DNA of 64,000 nt from Branchinecta lynchi. Taxonomy: Eukaryota; Arthropoda; Branchiopoda; Anostraca; Branchinectidae. Shown here one piece after another: positions 1 to 10,380 of this stretch (positions are counted from its first letter, which is position 1; each line of letters begins with the position of its first letter). The notes under the pieces are model-generated. The model was given only the letters and a program-made list of their open reading frames with translations. It made no database searches and was not told where the DNA came from. The position numbers and the translations under genes were made by a program. Where the stretch lies: NCBI GenBank assembly GCA_023053575.1, contig JAKZAP010000021.1, positions 4,733,790 through 4,797,789 on the forward strand. The letters run 5' to 3'.

Positions 1-536
1 AACATCCGAAGTATTATCTGTTACGCCTGTTGAAACCACGCCTCCTCATGTTATCTGTTATGAAACTTCTGACAGTGTACTCGCAAGTGTCCCACCCCTT
101 TGCTTGTTCTCTACATTCAGCTACATTCGTCAATGGACAATTAGCAATAATCATCATCTAACAGTTTTAAATATTAGCATGTTCATCCTTACAAATATTT
201 TAATGTCTCTTTTCATTTTTATTTCTCTTCTTTCTCGAAATGTGTTGCTCTGTCGGAGAAGAAAGTTTCATGTCGAAAATCTCGTCTGGTGTTGACTGTC
301 ACCAACAAGAAAGGATAGGTGTGAATCAAGCAAGACTGGAGTAGGATTATTACCTAAAGACATTAAGGGCTACTTTAGCTTCGCTTGGCCCTAGCTCAGG
401 TTAGCTTATCTCAACTAGAGCAGGCTTAGGAATAGCCTAGCCAGACTGATATGTGTGCATTTTACTGTACATTTATTTATGTTTTCTGTTAATAATACAA
501 GCTTGTCTCCCCTGTTGTGACCCGCCTTATAACGAG
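1..536. other. Leading stretch without a recognisable gene
   Basis: I see no exon of the guanylate cyclase or any other gene here. Bases about 130-300 resemble 1530-1605 and 60290-60420 (a T-rich stretch around TGTCTCYTTTCATTTT), and the GAAAGTTTCATG block near 265 recurs near 43432. I read this as a weak, old dispersed repeat. A 63-codon open frame at 104-295 lies inside it and lacks any recognisable domain. Confidence 0.4.
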
Positions 537-1468
537 TTTTGGGATCCCAAAACGTAAGTGGAGGGATACCTATGACTTGTCCGTCTGTATGTCTGTCCGT
601 CCGTCTGTCAGCACGATAACTCTCGAAGGGAATGAGGTATTTTGACGAAACTTGGTTTGGGGACTCCTCAGGTCAAGGGATAGGTCTAGTTCGTAAATGG
701 GCTCTGTAACTCTACATTTAGGGCTGGGGGAGGGGGGGGGGGTGAACTTGAGGGGAGAACAATTTTTTGTAACAGATAATGAAATAGTGGATTGAATGGC
801 AACGGTAAGAAGAAATGCTCAACACACGAATATGGAAACCTTTTTCTCGCGGTTCAGGTAGTTCACCCGGAATCTGGCCAAAACGGGATCGAAAGTCTGT
901 TCTTTTGTTTAAAGTTGATTGGATCTTCTATTAGGGACAGGAAGACATGCTGAAAATTTCTATGAAAATCGTTTTCTCGTCGGACAAGTAGTTCGGGCAG
1001 AATCCGACCAAACCGGAAAATTTGTTAAAATTAAAAGTTGTATCTGAAGTTGATTAGAAATCCAATGTAGGGGTAGGAAGTCATGCTGAATCCGCTTTTG
1101 ACAATCATTTTCTATCCGGACATATAGTTCGCCCGGAATCCAGCTGAAACCATGAAATTTGTTGAAAGAAAGTTTTATCTGAAGTTGATTAGATGTTCGA
1201 TATAGGGTAAGGAGATACGCCGATTTCGTTTATGAGCTTTAGTTTTGCCGAACAAGTAGTTCTCCCGGAATCCACTCGAAACCGTACGGGTAAATTCACA
1301 CATGCTGAATCCATATCTAAACTTATTTTTCTCAGATCATTAGCCATTGACCTTCTTCTGTTTATAAATCTTAATAGTAAAAATGTTCAAGTCTGGCAAA
1401 AACCAGATATCTACAAGACCTATTTTCAATGCTAAATTTGTTGATCTCATCGAAACCTTTGGTCTTGT
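537..1468 (+). mobile_element. Family B tandem-repeat element, copy B1
   Basis: The copy opens with the palindrome TTTTGGGATCCCAAAACG, followed by a GTCCGTCYGTC-rich stretch and the GAAACTTGG motif. The core is a series of diverged units of roughly 120-160 bp, each with a TAGTTCGCCCGGAATCC-like core and a GAAGTTGATTAGATGTTCGAT-like segment. It closes with a CATCGAAACCTTTGGTCTTGT end. It has no coding capacity. This copy is more diverged than B3 to B5 and so probably older. Confidence 0.75.
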
Positions 1469-2040
1469 ATTACAATATATTAGAAATGAATTGAACTGAA
1501 GTAATTCTATACTGCATTCCTTTTACTCCCAACTTTTTTTTAATACATTTTAGTGTCTCCTTTCATTTTGTTTGGTCTTTGTTCTAAATTGGTTGCTATG
1601 TAGGACGCAGGGGTGGCCCGAAACACTCAGGCCAATGGGGGGGGGGGAGACCCCTCATTTCAGCGACTCCTGGATCGTAATATACGACTCGCAAGTTCCG
1701 ACAAAATAGAACTGTTGCCACTACGCGCAACGGCGCACATTCCTCACCAACAAATAATAGAGCCGGTGTAAAAACCTGCTGCAATGCATCAGCTGAAATT
1801 ATTCTTGCAACCAAAATGTTTGTATACATACCATCATAGCCTCAGCTTTACATTTCAGCTTTCGCCAAAGAGGAAAGCTTCCAGTGCCTGTAACCGGAAC
1901 AAATTAAATCTAGCGCCGAAGGCGAAATTTTTTAATCTTCCTTTGTCTAGAAAGATTCTAGCCTTTAATGAGTTTCAAATCTGAAAATTCCAAGCCTAAT
2001 CGCCAAGTAAATGACACACCTTTTCTTTAAATTTTGTGAA
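1469..2040. other. Intergenic or intronic DNA, no gene seen
   Basis: The stretch is A/T-rich, with a run of about 12 G near 1637 and part of the dispersed T-rich repeat at 1530-1605. Open frames here are short and show no known motif. Confidence 0.4.
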
Positions 2041-2524
2041 ACGCCGAAGTGCAGAGCGTCTTTTTGCGATCCCATTGAAAAGGAAAAAATAGCTATGAAA
2101 TCACAAATCTTTCCGTCGAAAAAAGTGACAAAATAGTGGCCATAGAAAACAAAGCAGATACAGAGTAGATTTGTTGCAAATTAATAGCAAAAAAAGGAGT
2201 TTTCACGTTAAAGACACGCTTATTCAGAAACAAAACGGTTTGCCAGTGCATAAAAAAAAAAAAAAAATCCGGATTTACGGACACGTAAATGCCGAGGAGC
2301 AGAACGTCTTTTTGCGATCCCATTGAAAATAAAGAATAGCTATGAAATCATGACTCTGTCCATCGAAAAAGGTGAAAAATTGGGCCCATCGAAAACAAAG
2401 TAGATTTGTTTCGAACTAATAGCAAAAAAAGTAATTATCATGGTTAAAACACACGTCCTCAGAAACGAAACGAGGAATACTGGTTTGCCAGTGCCTTTAA
2501 AAAAAATCCGAATTTACGGTCGTA
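2041..2524 (+). repeat. Two-copy tandem repeat, about 248 bp per unit
   Basis: The block starting GCCGAAGTGCAGAGCGTC at about 2043 recurs diverged from about 2291 as GCCGAGGAGCAGAACGTC. The shared segments CTTTTTGCGATCCCATTG, ATAGCTATGAAATCA and GTTTGCCAGTGC keep their order. No function is apparent. Confidence 0.8.
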
Positions 2525-2682
2525 ACAAACTTATGGTCTTCGCTCGACAAGAGTTTACAGATAGAAAAAGACGCCGGTTCGCCGACGAGACTTGAGTTGC
2601 GGTTTTTTTTTTTTTTTCGGGTGTAGTTTCACTGTAGTGATGTACTTTTGTTTCATTGTGAAAGTACCGTCTACCGTTTTAC

Positions 2683-2903
2683 TTGTCATTCAACACACCG
2701 TACTTTTTCAGAAGAACATTATCACGGGTCGTTGTAGGTTGTCACAGAATAAACATCATTGATACGGAGTTTTTCCTTTGTGGTGAAAATGAAACATGCT
2801 ATCATTTTCTTTTTGAGTGCCCTATTTTTGTTCATGAACGCTTACATTTATTATTTCACCTTAATAGGATCAATGTTCCTTTTCCATTTCGTCTTGATTT
2901 GGT
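2683..2903 (+). pseudogene. LINE ORF2 C-terminal remnant with Cys-rich finger, part 1
   Basis: The open frame reads like the end of a non-LTR retrotransposon ORF2. It has a Gly-Cys-His segment, then a zinc-knuckle-like pattern CGENETCYHFLFECP, as in the post-RT tail of many LINEs (CxxE-T-x2-H-F-L-x2-CP). The frame is broken at codon LDLV by insertion of element B2 at 2904. The same frame resumes at 3973, so this is one coding remnant split by a mobile element. The upstream RT and endonuclease portions are absent. The clade cannot be fixed from this piece. Confidence 0.65.
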
Positions 2904-3972
2904 TTTTGGGATCCCAAAACGTAGGTGTAGGGATACCTATGACATCGCAAAAGTTGTCCGTCTGTACGCACGATAACTCTCGAGGGGAATGAGATATTCT
3001 TATGAAACTTGGTGGGAGGATCCTTTGGGTCAAAGTACAGGTCAAGTTCAAAGATGCCCTATATTTGAGGGTGGGGGAGGGGTTACATATTAAAGGCCAA
3101 CACAAATATTTTTTGAAAGCCATTGAGATAATTGATATAGGGTTAAGAAGACATGCTGAATTCGAATATGAAATTTATTTTCTCGCCGGACAAATAGTTC
3201 ACCCGGAATACGGCGAAAGCTGGAAAATTTGTGAAAAGTAAAAGTTTAATATGAAGCTGATTAGAGGTTTGATTTAGAGGCAAGGAAATGTGCTGAGTCC
3301 TCGGCTGAGTCGTGAATATGAAAATTATTTTCTCGCCTGACTATTAGTTTGGCCGGAATCCCGCCAAAACCGAAGAATTTGTTAAAGGTAAAAGTTTTAT
3401 TTAAACTTGATAAGATGTTCAATTTGCAGGTAAGAAGACATGCTGAATTCGTATATGACAATCACTGACCGGACGTATAGATCGCTCGGAATCCGGCTGA
3501 AACCGGAAAATTTGTAAAAAGTAAAAGTTTAATCTGAAGATGATTAGAGGTCGGATGTAGGGGTAAGGAGACATGCTGAATTCCTTTTAGAGCTTTAGTT
3601 TTTTGCCGGAAAATTAGTTTTGTCTGGAATCCGGCCGAAATTGGAATTTGGTTAGAAGTAAAGAAGGAAGGAGATACGACGTAGGCTAGAGAGAGGGTAA
3701 ACCATATGCTGAATCCATATCTGAATATTTGACAGCGCGAAACGGATATCTGAATATATCTGAACAGTATCGTGAACTTGGTGAAATTTAGCTGGCGTAT
3801 CCGTTTTGCACTGTCAAATACGAACTTGGTCTTCTCCGATTATTACCATTGGCCTTAATCTGTTTGCAAATTTTAAAAGTAAAAATGTTTAAGAAGTCTG
3901 TTCAGGACCGAATATCTGGTTGTCGGGAGCAAATATTAAAATTTTGGGTCCCATCGAAATCTTTGGTCTTGT
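2904..3972 (+). mobile_element. Family B element, copy B2, inserted in a LINE remnant
   Basis: It starts with the TTTTGGGATCCCAAAACG palindrome and ends GGTCTTGT. The core holds about five repeats of the TAGTTCGCCCGGAATCC unit. Removing 2904-3972 restores a continuous LINE reading frame with no duplicated target bases beyond a possible single T. A smaller element of family E sits within it at 3728-3818. Confidence 0.85.
3728..3818. mobile_element. Small foldback MITE (family E), 91 bp
   Basis: The termini TTTGACAGCGCGAAACGGAT and its near-complement at 3799-3818 form inverted repeats of about 20 bp. A TA flanks both sides, as expected of Tc1/mariner-like insertion. It lies inside B2, so it inserted later. 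It has no coding capacity. Confidence 0.7.
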
Positions 3973-4260
3973 TAAATTTAGGAACGTTAGAAATGTTGTG
4001 TTGGAATATATTAGGAAACTAAATGTTTGAATTTGGAATGATTTGATATACAAATGCGTGTTTTTTGTGTTTGGTACTGGAATTCGCAGTGTGCATTATT
4101 TATATATTTTTCTTTTTCTTTTGATTAGTTGTTTCTACAAAATAATGTGATTTGTAGTTCAGTTTAGATGTTTAGTTTTGTTCCTTTGTTACTTGTGAAT
4201 GTCGTAAGGCTAAATCACGTAATAACTTTATTCATTCATCATTCATTCAAGCACTATTAC
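3973..4260 (+). pseudogene. LINE remnant part 2: last codons and 3' UTR
   Basis: The frame of the 2683-2903 remnant continues for about 18 codons, ending VLEYIRKLNV and a TGA near 4028. This matches the usual short I-x2-Y/F-I-R-x tail of LINE ORF2. The following 3' UTR includes a TTTAGTTTTGTTCCTTTG block that recurs near 7093, and ends in an ATTC-type microsatellite near 4235-4256, a typical LINE tail. Confidence 0.6.
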
Positions 4261-4363
4261 CTTAAATTACCTTAAATTGTACTTGCAAGCAATAAGGATG
4301 TTGTATCCCGATGAGTAGCTTGCGGATGACGATGGTGCTATAATCTGGTTGCTACTTCCGGGG

Positions 4364-4428
4364 CGCACCAGTCCATTTTCCAGGGCTGCCCGCACCAGTC
4401 CATTTTCCAGGGCTGCCCGCACCAGTCC
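4364..4428. repeat. 27-bp direct repeat, 2.4 copies
   Basis: Two identical 27-bp units (4364-4390 and 4391-4417) are followed by 11 bases of a third. The unit length is a multiple of three, so open frames run through on both strands. The surroundings show no gene, and I regard the frames as a by-product. Confidence 0.85.
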
Positions 4429-4618
4429 TCGTCGAGTGTTTTTGAAACCTTCGGGTGTTTCGCTGGTGACAGTTGGTTCGGACAAGCATTGTGTCGTTTG
4501 TACTTTAAAAGACGTTCAGGCCTACTTTGATGGTGCGTTTTTTCTTCCCAGTTGCTCTGTAATTCTGGAATAGATTTTCAGAGGCTTCTTCTTCTGAGTA
4601 ATTGTCTCATCATTCTAG

Positions 4619-4739
4619 GGGATGATCTTCCTCCACGAAAGTGAAATCATTTCCCATGGCAATCTCAAATCACCAAATTGCTTGGTGGACAGCAGATGGG
4701 TTCTCCAGATATCTGATTTCGGACTTCACGAATTTAAAG
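4619..4739 (+). CDS. Receptor guanylate cyclase, exon 1 of 6 seen (kinase homology domain, catalytic-loop region)
   Basis: These 40 codons encode the middle of the kinase homology domain of a membrane guanylate cyclase, which converts GTP to cGMP in response to an extracellular ligand. The motif [15 protein letters not shown] replaces the HRDLKxxN of active kinases: the catalytic Asp is Asn, as usual in this pseudokinase domain. SDFG is kept. The acceptor is TCATCATTCTAG before 4619 (phase 0) and the donor is GTAACT at 4740 (phase 1). The single leftover base plus GT of the next exon makes a Gly codon, so the joint is exact. Exons upstream, encoding the ligand-binding domain, membrane span and N-lobe, were not found in 1-4618. 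A MITE begins 37 bases after the donor. Confidence 0.93.
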
Positions 4740-4776
4740 GTAACTCTAACTGAAGGTCCCTTCAGACAAACACTAA

Positions 4777-5184
4777 TGTAGCGTTTACACGGACAAGAAA
4801 TCCCGTCGAGTAGAAAGGAATTCCGGTTCAATCGAAAAGATTCCGTTCGTGAAAATGACTAGAAAAAAAGTCTAGCGGGACGAGAATCCGTTCATGATGA
4901 AAGGAATTTCGGGCTACTTGAAAGGAATTCCGGTCTACTTGAAAGGAATTTCGTCGGCGGCGCTAGTAAAAAAAAAAAAAAAAAAGTCTAACTAGCTTTT
5001 GAGGGCAGCAGTCATCAGTGCTGAGGTCAAAAATGCTCTCAAAACATTTTTTTTTATTGGCTAGTGTAATTATTTTTGTCAGATTTCCTGGTTTGAAGAA
5101 TTTCTGTTTCCCTCTGCGTGTAAACATAATCTTGTCACCGAGATCGGATTCTGTTCAAGTTTTCCTGTACTTGTAAACGATGCA
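4777..5184. mobile_element. Harbinger-like MITE (family D), copy 1
   Basis: The element begins TGTAGCGTTTACACGGACA and ends with the inverse CTTGTAAACGATGCA, flanked by a TAA on each side (4774-4776 and 5185-5187). A 3-bp TWA target duplication is the hallmark of PIF/Harbinger. The interior carries several AAAGGAATTYCGG motifs. A second copy lies at 62973-63359. It is non-coding and lies just inside intron 1. Confidence 0.8.
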
Positions 5185-5747
5185 TAAACGAATAGGGTGG
5201 AGCTCCGGCAGAGATACACTTCAATTATTTATTTAAAAAGGCTTAAAACGTGATAAAAATGCGTTCCTTTGCTTGTCCGCTACCCGCAGCTACTCGATTT
5301 CATCGAATGAACTTATTCTTTCGGGTTTGTGGTACCTGTATGTGCGTGTCCCTCTACGCCTGACATATTTACCAACTAGAAATGTAGGACATGCCTACAT
5401 TTCTAAAATAAAACTAAAAAAAAACTAAAATAAAAATGTTCGGTTCTTGCAAGGCATATTAGCTTGTTTCCAAAGGACAGGAAAATTTGAAATCTGTAAG
5501 TAACCATTATTAGAGTCAATCAATCAATCAATCAATTTTATTTAGAACCCTAATAGCACTAGGCTAACATGGGCCGGAAAAATAAACACTCACTACAATA
5601 CAAGTAAGAAGCAAACTAACAAACAATAAATGAGAAACGAACATAGATCATGAGTAGAGGATAGTAGAGGACCGTTCAAGCTTACGTTTTAAGGTGCAGA
5701 ATTTCTGAGTTATACGTGCTATCCGCGAATATGTGTGGTAAAATTTC
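5185..5747. other. Intron 1 DNA with a LINE tail
   Basis: No gene is seen. A CAAT microsatellite at about 5517-5535 followed by A/T-rich unique sequence to about 5650 looks like the 3' tail of a minus-strand LINE fragment. Confidence 0.4.
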
Positions 5748-6052
5748 GAGCGTGTTCCACCCTTGTAACAATAGTTACTATTAGTTACTATTTCCGTTCC
5801 ATCCTCACGAAAAGTTACTACGCTGACCGTTCCAACCTTGTCGGAATAGTAACTAATAGTTACTATTTGCTTACCATGCTCGGGAGCGTGGTAAGCGTAG
5901 TAACTACGCATCTCTGGAACGTGATTGGTCGGATTCACCCCTGGCGTGAGATCCTGCTGGAAAATAGAAAAATCGTTCCAGCCTTGACGGCAAAAAGCCA
6001 GAATTCGTGACGTCACGCGTAGTAACTACGGTAAGTAGGATGGAACACGCTC
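5748..6052 (+). mobile_element. MITE family C, copy 1
   Basis: The inverted ends are GAGCGTGTTCCACCC and its complement, with a TTC on both flanks (5745-5747 and 6053-6055). The interior has repeated TAGTAACTA motifs and a CGTGATTGGTCGGATT box. The 305-bp length and AT-poor ends are shared with the copies at 18324, 46374 and 47782. Open frames on both strands run across it by chance. Confidence 0.85.
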
Positions 6053-6890
6053 TTCATCACGCTGAGGCTTGCTGTGGTAAAAATCAATAGGAACGGGTTC
6101 TATTTTGTGTGTTAAAAGTTATACGTGACCAATCATAGCAATGTGTTTCCATCCCGTGACTACTGAAGAAGAAAGAGAGAAACAATTTGTAATATAAAAG
6201 TACTGAATGCAGACTGAATGAGTTCTTTGAATGAAAGTCAGTCATACTAATTTATACAGCTAATTGTGGTTTCACAGTTACAAGCTTTTTAACTTATCGG
6301 AAATAAGAAGAACAATCCTGGTAGGCTCAAAACTAAATCGAGGAATATACACAAAGTCCAACAGACACAGCAGCAGATATTATACCGAGTATTGTATTGG
6401 ATCTTTGTAAAACCGGTCTAGGCTGATCTAAAATTCCACATGAAAGTCATCAAAGGTTATGTTCTCTAGGGATGGATTGTTAGGTTTAAGGCTCAGTTTT
6501 TGAAGATCTACGCATACGTGATCCAAACGTCGGGGAGCGGCGTACAACTTGATGTTCAAGTTGAACGGCTGCAGAGGATAAGGCTTACAACGCGAAGAAC
6601 TTTTATTCGTCTTACAACATGAGCGTGAACGGTCCATTACTCTTTAGAGCTCTAGCTAGCCACGACTCGATCCGACCGCTGGGTCATCTAGCGGCGCGGG
6701 TCGGAAGCGCCCAACATGGGGAAGACGGAATCATAGTTTGATTTTGGATCTAAGAATATGTTTTTATTGTAGCGGGCATATGGAAAATGTGTAGAAAAAT
6801 AAACTAATTATTTGTATTATCGATTTCTTTAAGTGTTTTTTTTCTGTTTTTTCTTGTTAATTCAATGAATTTATTGGCTTGATACATTCA
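6053..6890. other. Intron 1 DNA, no gene seen
   Basis: The sequence is mostly unique. Short frames such as 6428-6637 (minus) show no known domain and no similarity to anything else in the window. Confidence 0.35.
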
Positions 6891-6892
6891 CC

Positions 6893-7010
6893 TTTTTTCT
6901 TTGTAGTAAAATTCATGATACCATCAGGTCCCGGAGCCTTCATGGGCTTGATCGACTTGATCCCATCCTGTAAAATTTCCATTGTTATAGGTTTCCCTTT
7001 CATCTTGATT
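6893..7010 (-). pseudogene. LINE reverse-transcriptase fragment
   Basis: The minus strand encodes about 37 codons containing IKPMKAPGPDGIMNF. This is the conserved segment ahead of the RT fingers in LINE ORF2 (K-A-P-G-P-D-G-I). Neither the palm motifs nor an endonuclease is attached. It is a broken fragment without an open frame of useful length. Confidence 0.6.
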
Positions 7011-7115
7011 TTCACTAGAAATGTTTTCTGTTTCATTTCTTATTAACTTTAGATGTTTGTACAAAATTATGTGATTTTTAGCTTATTTTAGATGTTTAGT
7101 TTTGTTCCTTTGTTA
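7011..7115 (+). repeat. LINE 3' UTR segment, left of an insertion
   Basis: Bases 7055-7115 match 4130-4195, the 3' UTR of the LINE remnant described there. The match resumes at 7615-7690, so the 499 bases between were inserted later. The 12-bp block GTTCCTTTGTTA at 7104-7115 is repeated at 7615-7626. Confidence 0.65.
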
Positions 7116-7614
7116 ATTTATTCAAACAATGTTTACACGGATGCGTCAGCTCTGATTTTTCATCAGCGATATTTCGGCCCTTCTTGGCAAGGGTCCTCGT
7201 CAGGCTGTCAATCTTCTTGTTCAACTTCGGGGAAGGAAACAAACCTGTCAGGTTTGTTTCCTTATTAGCTTATTTTAGATGTTTAGTTTTGTTCCTTTGT
7301 TAATTTATTCAAACAATGTTTACACGGATGCGTCAGCTCTGATTTTTCATCAGCGATATTTCGGCCCTTCTTGGCAAGGGTCCTCGTCAGGCTGTCAATC
7401 TTCTTGTTCAACTTCGGGGAAGGAAACAAACCTGTCAGGTTTGTTTCCTGTCAGGTTTGTTTCCTTCCCCGAAGTTGAACAAGAAGATTGACAGCCTGAC
7501 GAGGACCCTTGCCAAGAAGGGCCGAAATATCGCTGATGAAAAATCAGAGCTGACGCATCCGTGTAAACATTGTTTGAATAAATGTTTCAAAGTCAGCTTG
7601 GGCTCAAAGAATAT
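7116..7614. mobile_element. Palindromic insertion, Penelope-like, with a perfect 186-bp duplication
   Basis: The segment from ATTTATTCAAAC through GATATTTCGGCCCTTC and the AAGGGTCCTCGTCAGGC hairpin is present at 7116-7262, again at 7302-7448, and in reverse at about 7453-7585. The 12-bp target duplication GTTCCTTTGTTA flanks the whole. The GGCCCTT...AAGGGTCC...CAGGCT hairpin resembles ends I know from Penelope-like retroelements. That assignment is inference, since no RT is present. The first two copies also repeat flanking LINE sequence (7080-7265 equals 7266-7451), which points to a later tandem duplication or an assembly artefact. Confidence 0.6.
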
Positions 7615-7690
7615 GTTCCTTTGTTAGTCGTCGAACTCCGTAAGGCTAAAACACGTAATAACTTCATTCACATATCTTTACATAATTTTT
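7615..7690 (+). repeat. LINE 3' UTR segment, right of the insertion
   Basis: The stretch starts with the second copy of the 12-bp target site and continues with CGTAAGGCTAAAACACGTAA. It matches 4205-4235 of the LINE remnant and ends toward an ATTCA-type tail. Confidence 0.55.
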
Positions 7691-8035
7691 CTACTTTGGA
7701 CAATCGTAAGCTTCGCGTCTGTCACACTGGAAGTGCAGTCCTTTTTTGAAATTCAAATTCTCCGCGTCTGGATGAGTTTTGGGTTGTCATGCTCGTAATA
7801 CAAAATCCCTTTGAGGAGTCAAAGTAATCCGGTGTATTCTGAGATCATATGTAAAAATAAGCTGCCTTTTCAGTTAAACTTTAAGAATTGTTCAAATAAG
7901 CTGCAAAGCGGTATACAGGATGTTTACGTTTTATTACACACCCTTGTTCAAATTGAAAGTAAAAGGCTCTTATCCATGCGACCTTCAGTTTTGCCCCACT
8001 GAAACAGTTTTTCGGGCTTCTGAACTGTTTTCGGG

Positions 8036-8575
8036 AACCCGTCACTACGTCCACTCGTCATTTCGTCCACGTCCACACTTCGCCTAAACGTTAGTTCGCC
8101 CCGTCAGTTGGCCCACTCCTGAAATCCGTAAGTTCGCCCACTCTTGAAATCCGTCAGTTGACCCACCCTTGAAATCCGTCATTTGGCCCACTCCGAAAGG
8201 GTCGCTGTCACTACCCCCACCCGTCAGTTCGTCCACCTGTCAGTTCACCCACTGTCAGTTCATCCACCCGTCAGTACGACCACCCGTCAGTACGACCACC
8301 CGTCACTACGCCTACCCGTCACTACGCCCACCCTTCACTATACCCCCCGTCACTACGGCCACCCGTCACTACGTTTCTCGTCACTACTACCACCCGTCAC
8401 TTCCGCCACCCGTCAGTTCGCCTTCCATCAGTTGAACCACTGTCAGTTCGCCCACTCCAAAAATCCGTCAGTTGGCCCACTCTTGAAATCCGTCAGTTGA
8501 CCCACCCTTGAAATCCGTCAGTTGGCCCACTCCTGAAATCCGTCAGTTCGCCCAATTTAAAAATCCGACAGTTGA
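8036..8575 (+). repeat. Minisatellite of CCGTCAGTTCGCCCACT-like units
   Basis: About 35 short units, mainly 12-28 bp, alternate CCGTCA(G/C)T(T/A)(C/G) with GCCCAC or ACCACC spacers. The outer units carry a CTTGAAATCCGT spacer and the middle ones are shorter. Pro/Thr/Ser-rich frames of 88 and 105 codons cross it because the units lack stops. They have no start context or domain, so I do not call a protein. Confidence 0.85.
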
Positions 8576-9426
8576 CTTAACTTTGCCGGATCATTAAATC
8601 CATGAAAAAGAGGCCTCAACCCCAGGGGAATAATCAGGTCAATCGACCCTGTCATTAGAGTCCACGAAAAAAGGGATACAATCCCAGATGTTTACTCAAA
8701 CGGAGACGACCTTCCTCGTTTAATTAGGTCAACACAAGATGCCTATGGTTGCAACTTTTATGTTTACGTAAAGAAGGAAATGAAGATGGGTGGAAAAAAG
8801 GTATTATATGAAAAAGCACAGCGATCCCAGGGGAAGAATCAGAAGGAGCCGAAAATTCTGTAAACATTTTGTCAGAAATATCAGGAGCTTGTTGCGAGAT
8901 TCTGCAGCAAATTAAATTTGAAAACCTAAAAGATGAAAACAAAAGTAAAACTGAAAAATAGAGTAACGAGCAGTGATGGTTTCTGATTGGCGATACGATT
9001 TAGACTAGTTCACACGGAAATGGAAGATTACGAAGATTTTTTTCAAGAAATATACTCCTAACATGTGGGATCCCCAAACAGGGGTGGCCCGAAGCACTCG
9101 GGACAGGGGGGGGGGGGGGGCTTTTGACAGCGGAACACATCAGATTAAGCTCAATTTTACCTGGAAACAAAACCATGACCGTTTTTCCCCTGCAAACGTT
9201 CCATGCTGACTTTTTCACTTATTATCGCTCGAAACTTTTTAATGTGATGGCCAAGGTCACTTGCCTCAACAAAAATTTCAAAGCTGAATGGAATTAATCA
9301 TAACATCCTTAGTGATAACATCCGCAAGTGAGAGAACGTTTGCGATACACTTACAGAATTTTTCGAAAGTTGGCTCGCTTAAAAAATCCAAATGACGAAC
9401 CAGGGCCGATCGCGAGTACTTCTCCC
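8576..9426. other. Intron 1 DNA, no gene seen
   Basis: The sequence is mostly unique. An ACAGGGGTGGCCCGAA-CACTCGG block with a long G-run at about 9078-9120 recurs at 1607-1650, where it also precedes a G-run. This suggests a small dispersed repeat. Confidence 0.4.
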
Positions 9427-9797
9427 CTAGTAAATGGGATCGACTAAAGAGAGGCACGGAATGGCGCAACACGAGCAAGGCTGTATCCAGAGGGAGGGGA
9501 TACAAATATAATCATTTTTCATATGCTTTTCTTGATGTATGTCTTTTGTGTCCAACCCGCGGGCAACCCCCTCCCCTCGAAATAAATTCCTGGACACGGG
9601 CCTGAGCACGCGTAATAAAAAGAGATTAGGAAGCAGTAGAAGCAGACAAGTAAGTGAGATTTCGTAATCCCAGAGCTTAAAAAAAAGACACGATAGAACA
9701 CTGTCCCCCAGTCTGAAGCCTGAAAGGGCCCTTTTAGTTTTCGTGCCTTCTACACTATGTCGTGCCGTGCCTCTTTTTAGTCGATCCCCTATTAAAT
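9427..9797. mobile_element. Mutator-like MITE, 353 bp with 9-bp target duplication
   Basis: The element proper is 9436-9788. It begins GGGATCGACTAAAGAGAGGC and ends in the near-complement, with arms of about 30 bp. The flanks CTAGTAAAT and CTATTAAAT form a 9-bp target duplication with one mismatch, as expected of Mutator-like elements. The same GGGATCG..TAAAAC terminus bounds the 4.1-kb element at 50234-54350, and a single such end sits at about 11255-11324. It is non-coding. Confidence 0.75.
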
Positions 9798-10380
9798 GTC
9801 CAGACAAAGCTTCCTTTTCACTTCCCGCTCAAAGCGAAAACATGAAAACTTTCCTCGCTTTTATTTATTTTTATGTTTTCTCCCCCCGGGATCCAGAAAG
9901 ACTTTGTGAATAAGTTACGCTTTATATATTCCCCTTTCGTGGCGGGACAGAAACAAATGAAGACGATTCCGCCTCGGCTAGTTCTTTATGATCTGCCTGC
10001 GTGCGAGCCACTGAGCCGGGAATACAGCTACATTTTCAGCTCGTTAGTCTCGTTACCAGGAGAATTCCTTTATCAATGGAGTCAAGATTCCTTGAGCGTC
10101 CTAGTAAAATCTGGCTTTACTCACTAGTGTCTCGTGTGGGCGATTCGTTAACTGGATATTGCGACCTGAAAGCACGGCTCTTATTAAAAATAGCCTTTTC
10201 ACGATAAATCTCAGGATTGAAATGAAATCTCGCGATTTCGTGATAATCTACCGATAAACGAACAAATCAGGTTTGTTACTGTCATCGATGACATTTTAGT
10301 TTAACTTCATCAACTTGATAGACTTTCATTAAACATAACTGAATACTTTATTAGACATAGACACATAGGCATTTATTTAA
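9798..10380. other. Intron 1 DNA, no gene seen
   Basis: Open frames of 84 and 68 codons overlap on the plus strand at 9873-10207. Neither has a known motif, and I see no splice or start evidence that would make them exons. Confidence 0.35.

Noticed and set aside
104..295. 63-codon hydrophobic frame that might be a membrane segment of the receptor
   Set aside because: It overlaps a T-rich dispersed repeat also present near 1530 and 60290, and no splice sites in suitable phase are evident.
4267..4573. Frames on both strands across the 27-bp repeat
   Set aside because: A repeat unit divisible by three keeps frames open on both strands. There is no conserved motif, and the real exon begins at 4619.
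5648..6016. 122-codon minus frame and 91-codon plus frame
   Set aside because: Both coincide with MITE C copy 1, which has inverted ends and a target triplet. The other MITE C copies do not preserve them.
7480..7570. Hammerhead ribozyme suggested by CTGATGA and GAAA near the palindrome
   Set aside because: GAAA precedes CTGATGA with too few bases between them for the required stems.
8169..8500. Pro/Ser/Thr-rich frames of 88 and 105 codons
   Set aside because: They are translation of a minisatellite whose units lack stops, in two frames at once.
8036..8575. Possible CRISPR-like array
   Set aside because: Units are 12-28 bp, contiguous and of unequal length, with no unique spacers. The context is an animal intron.
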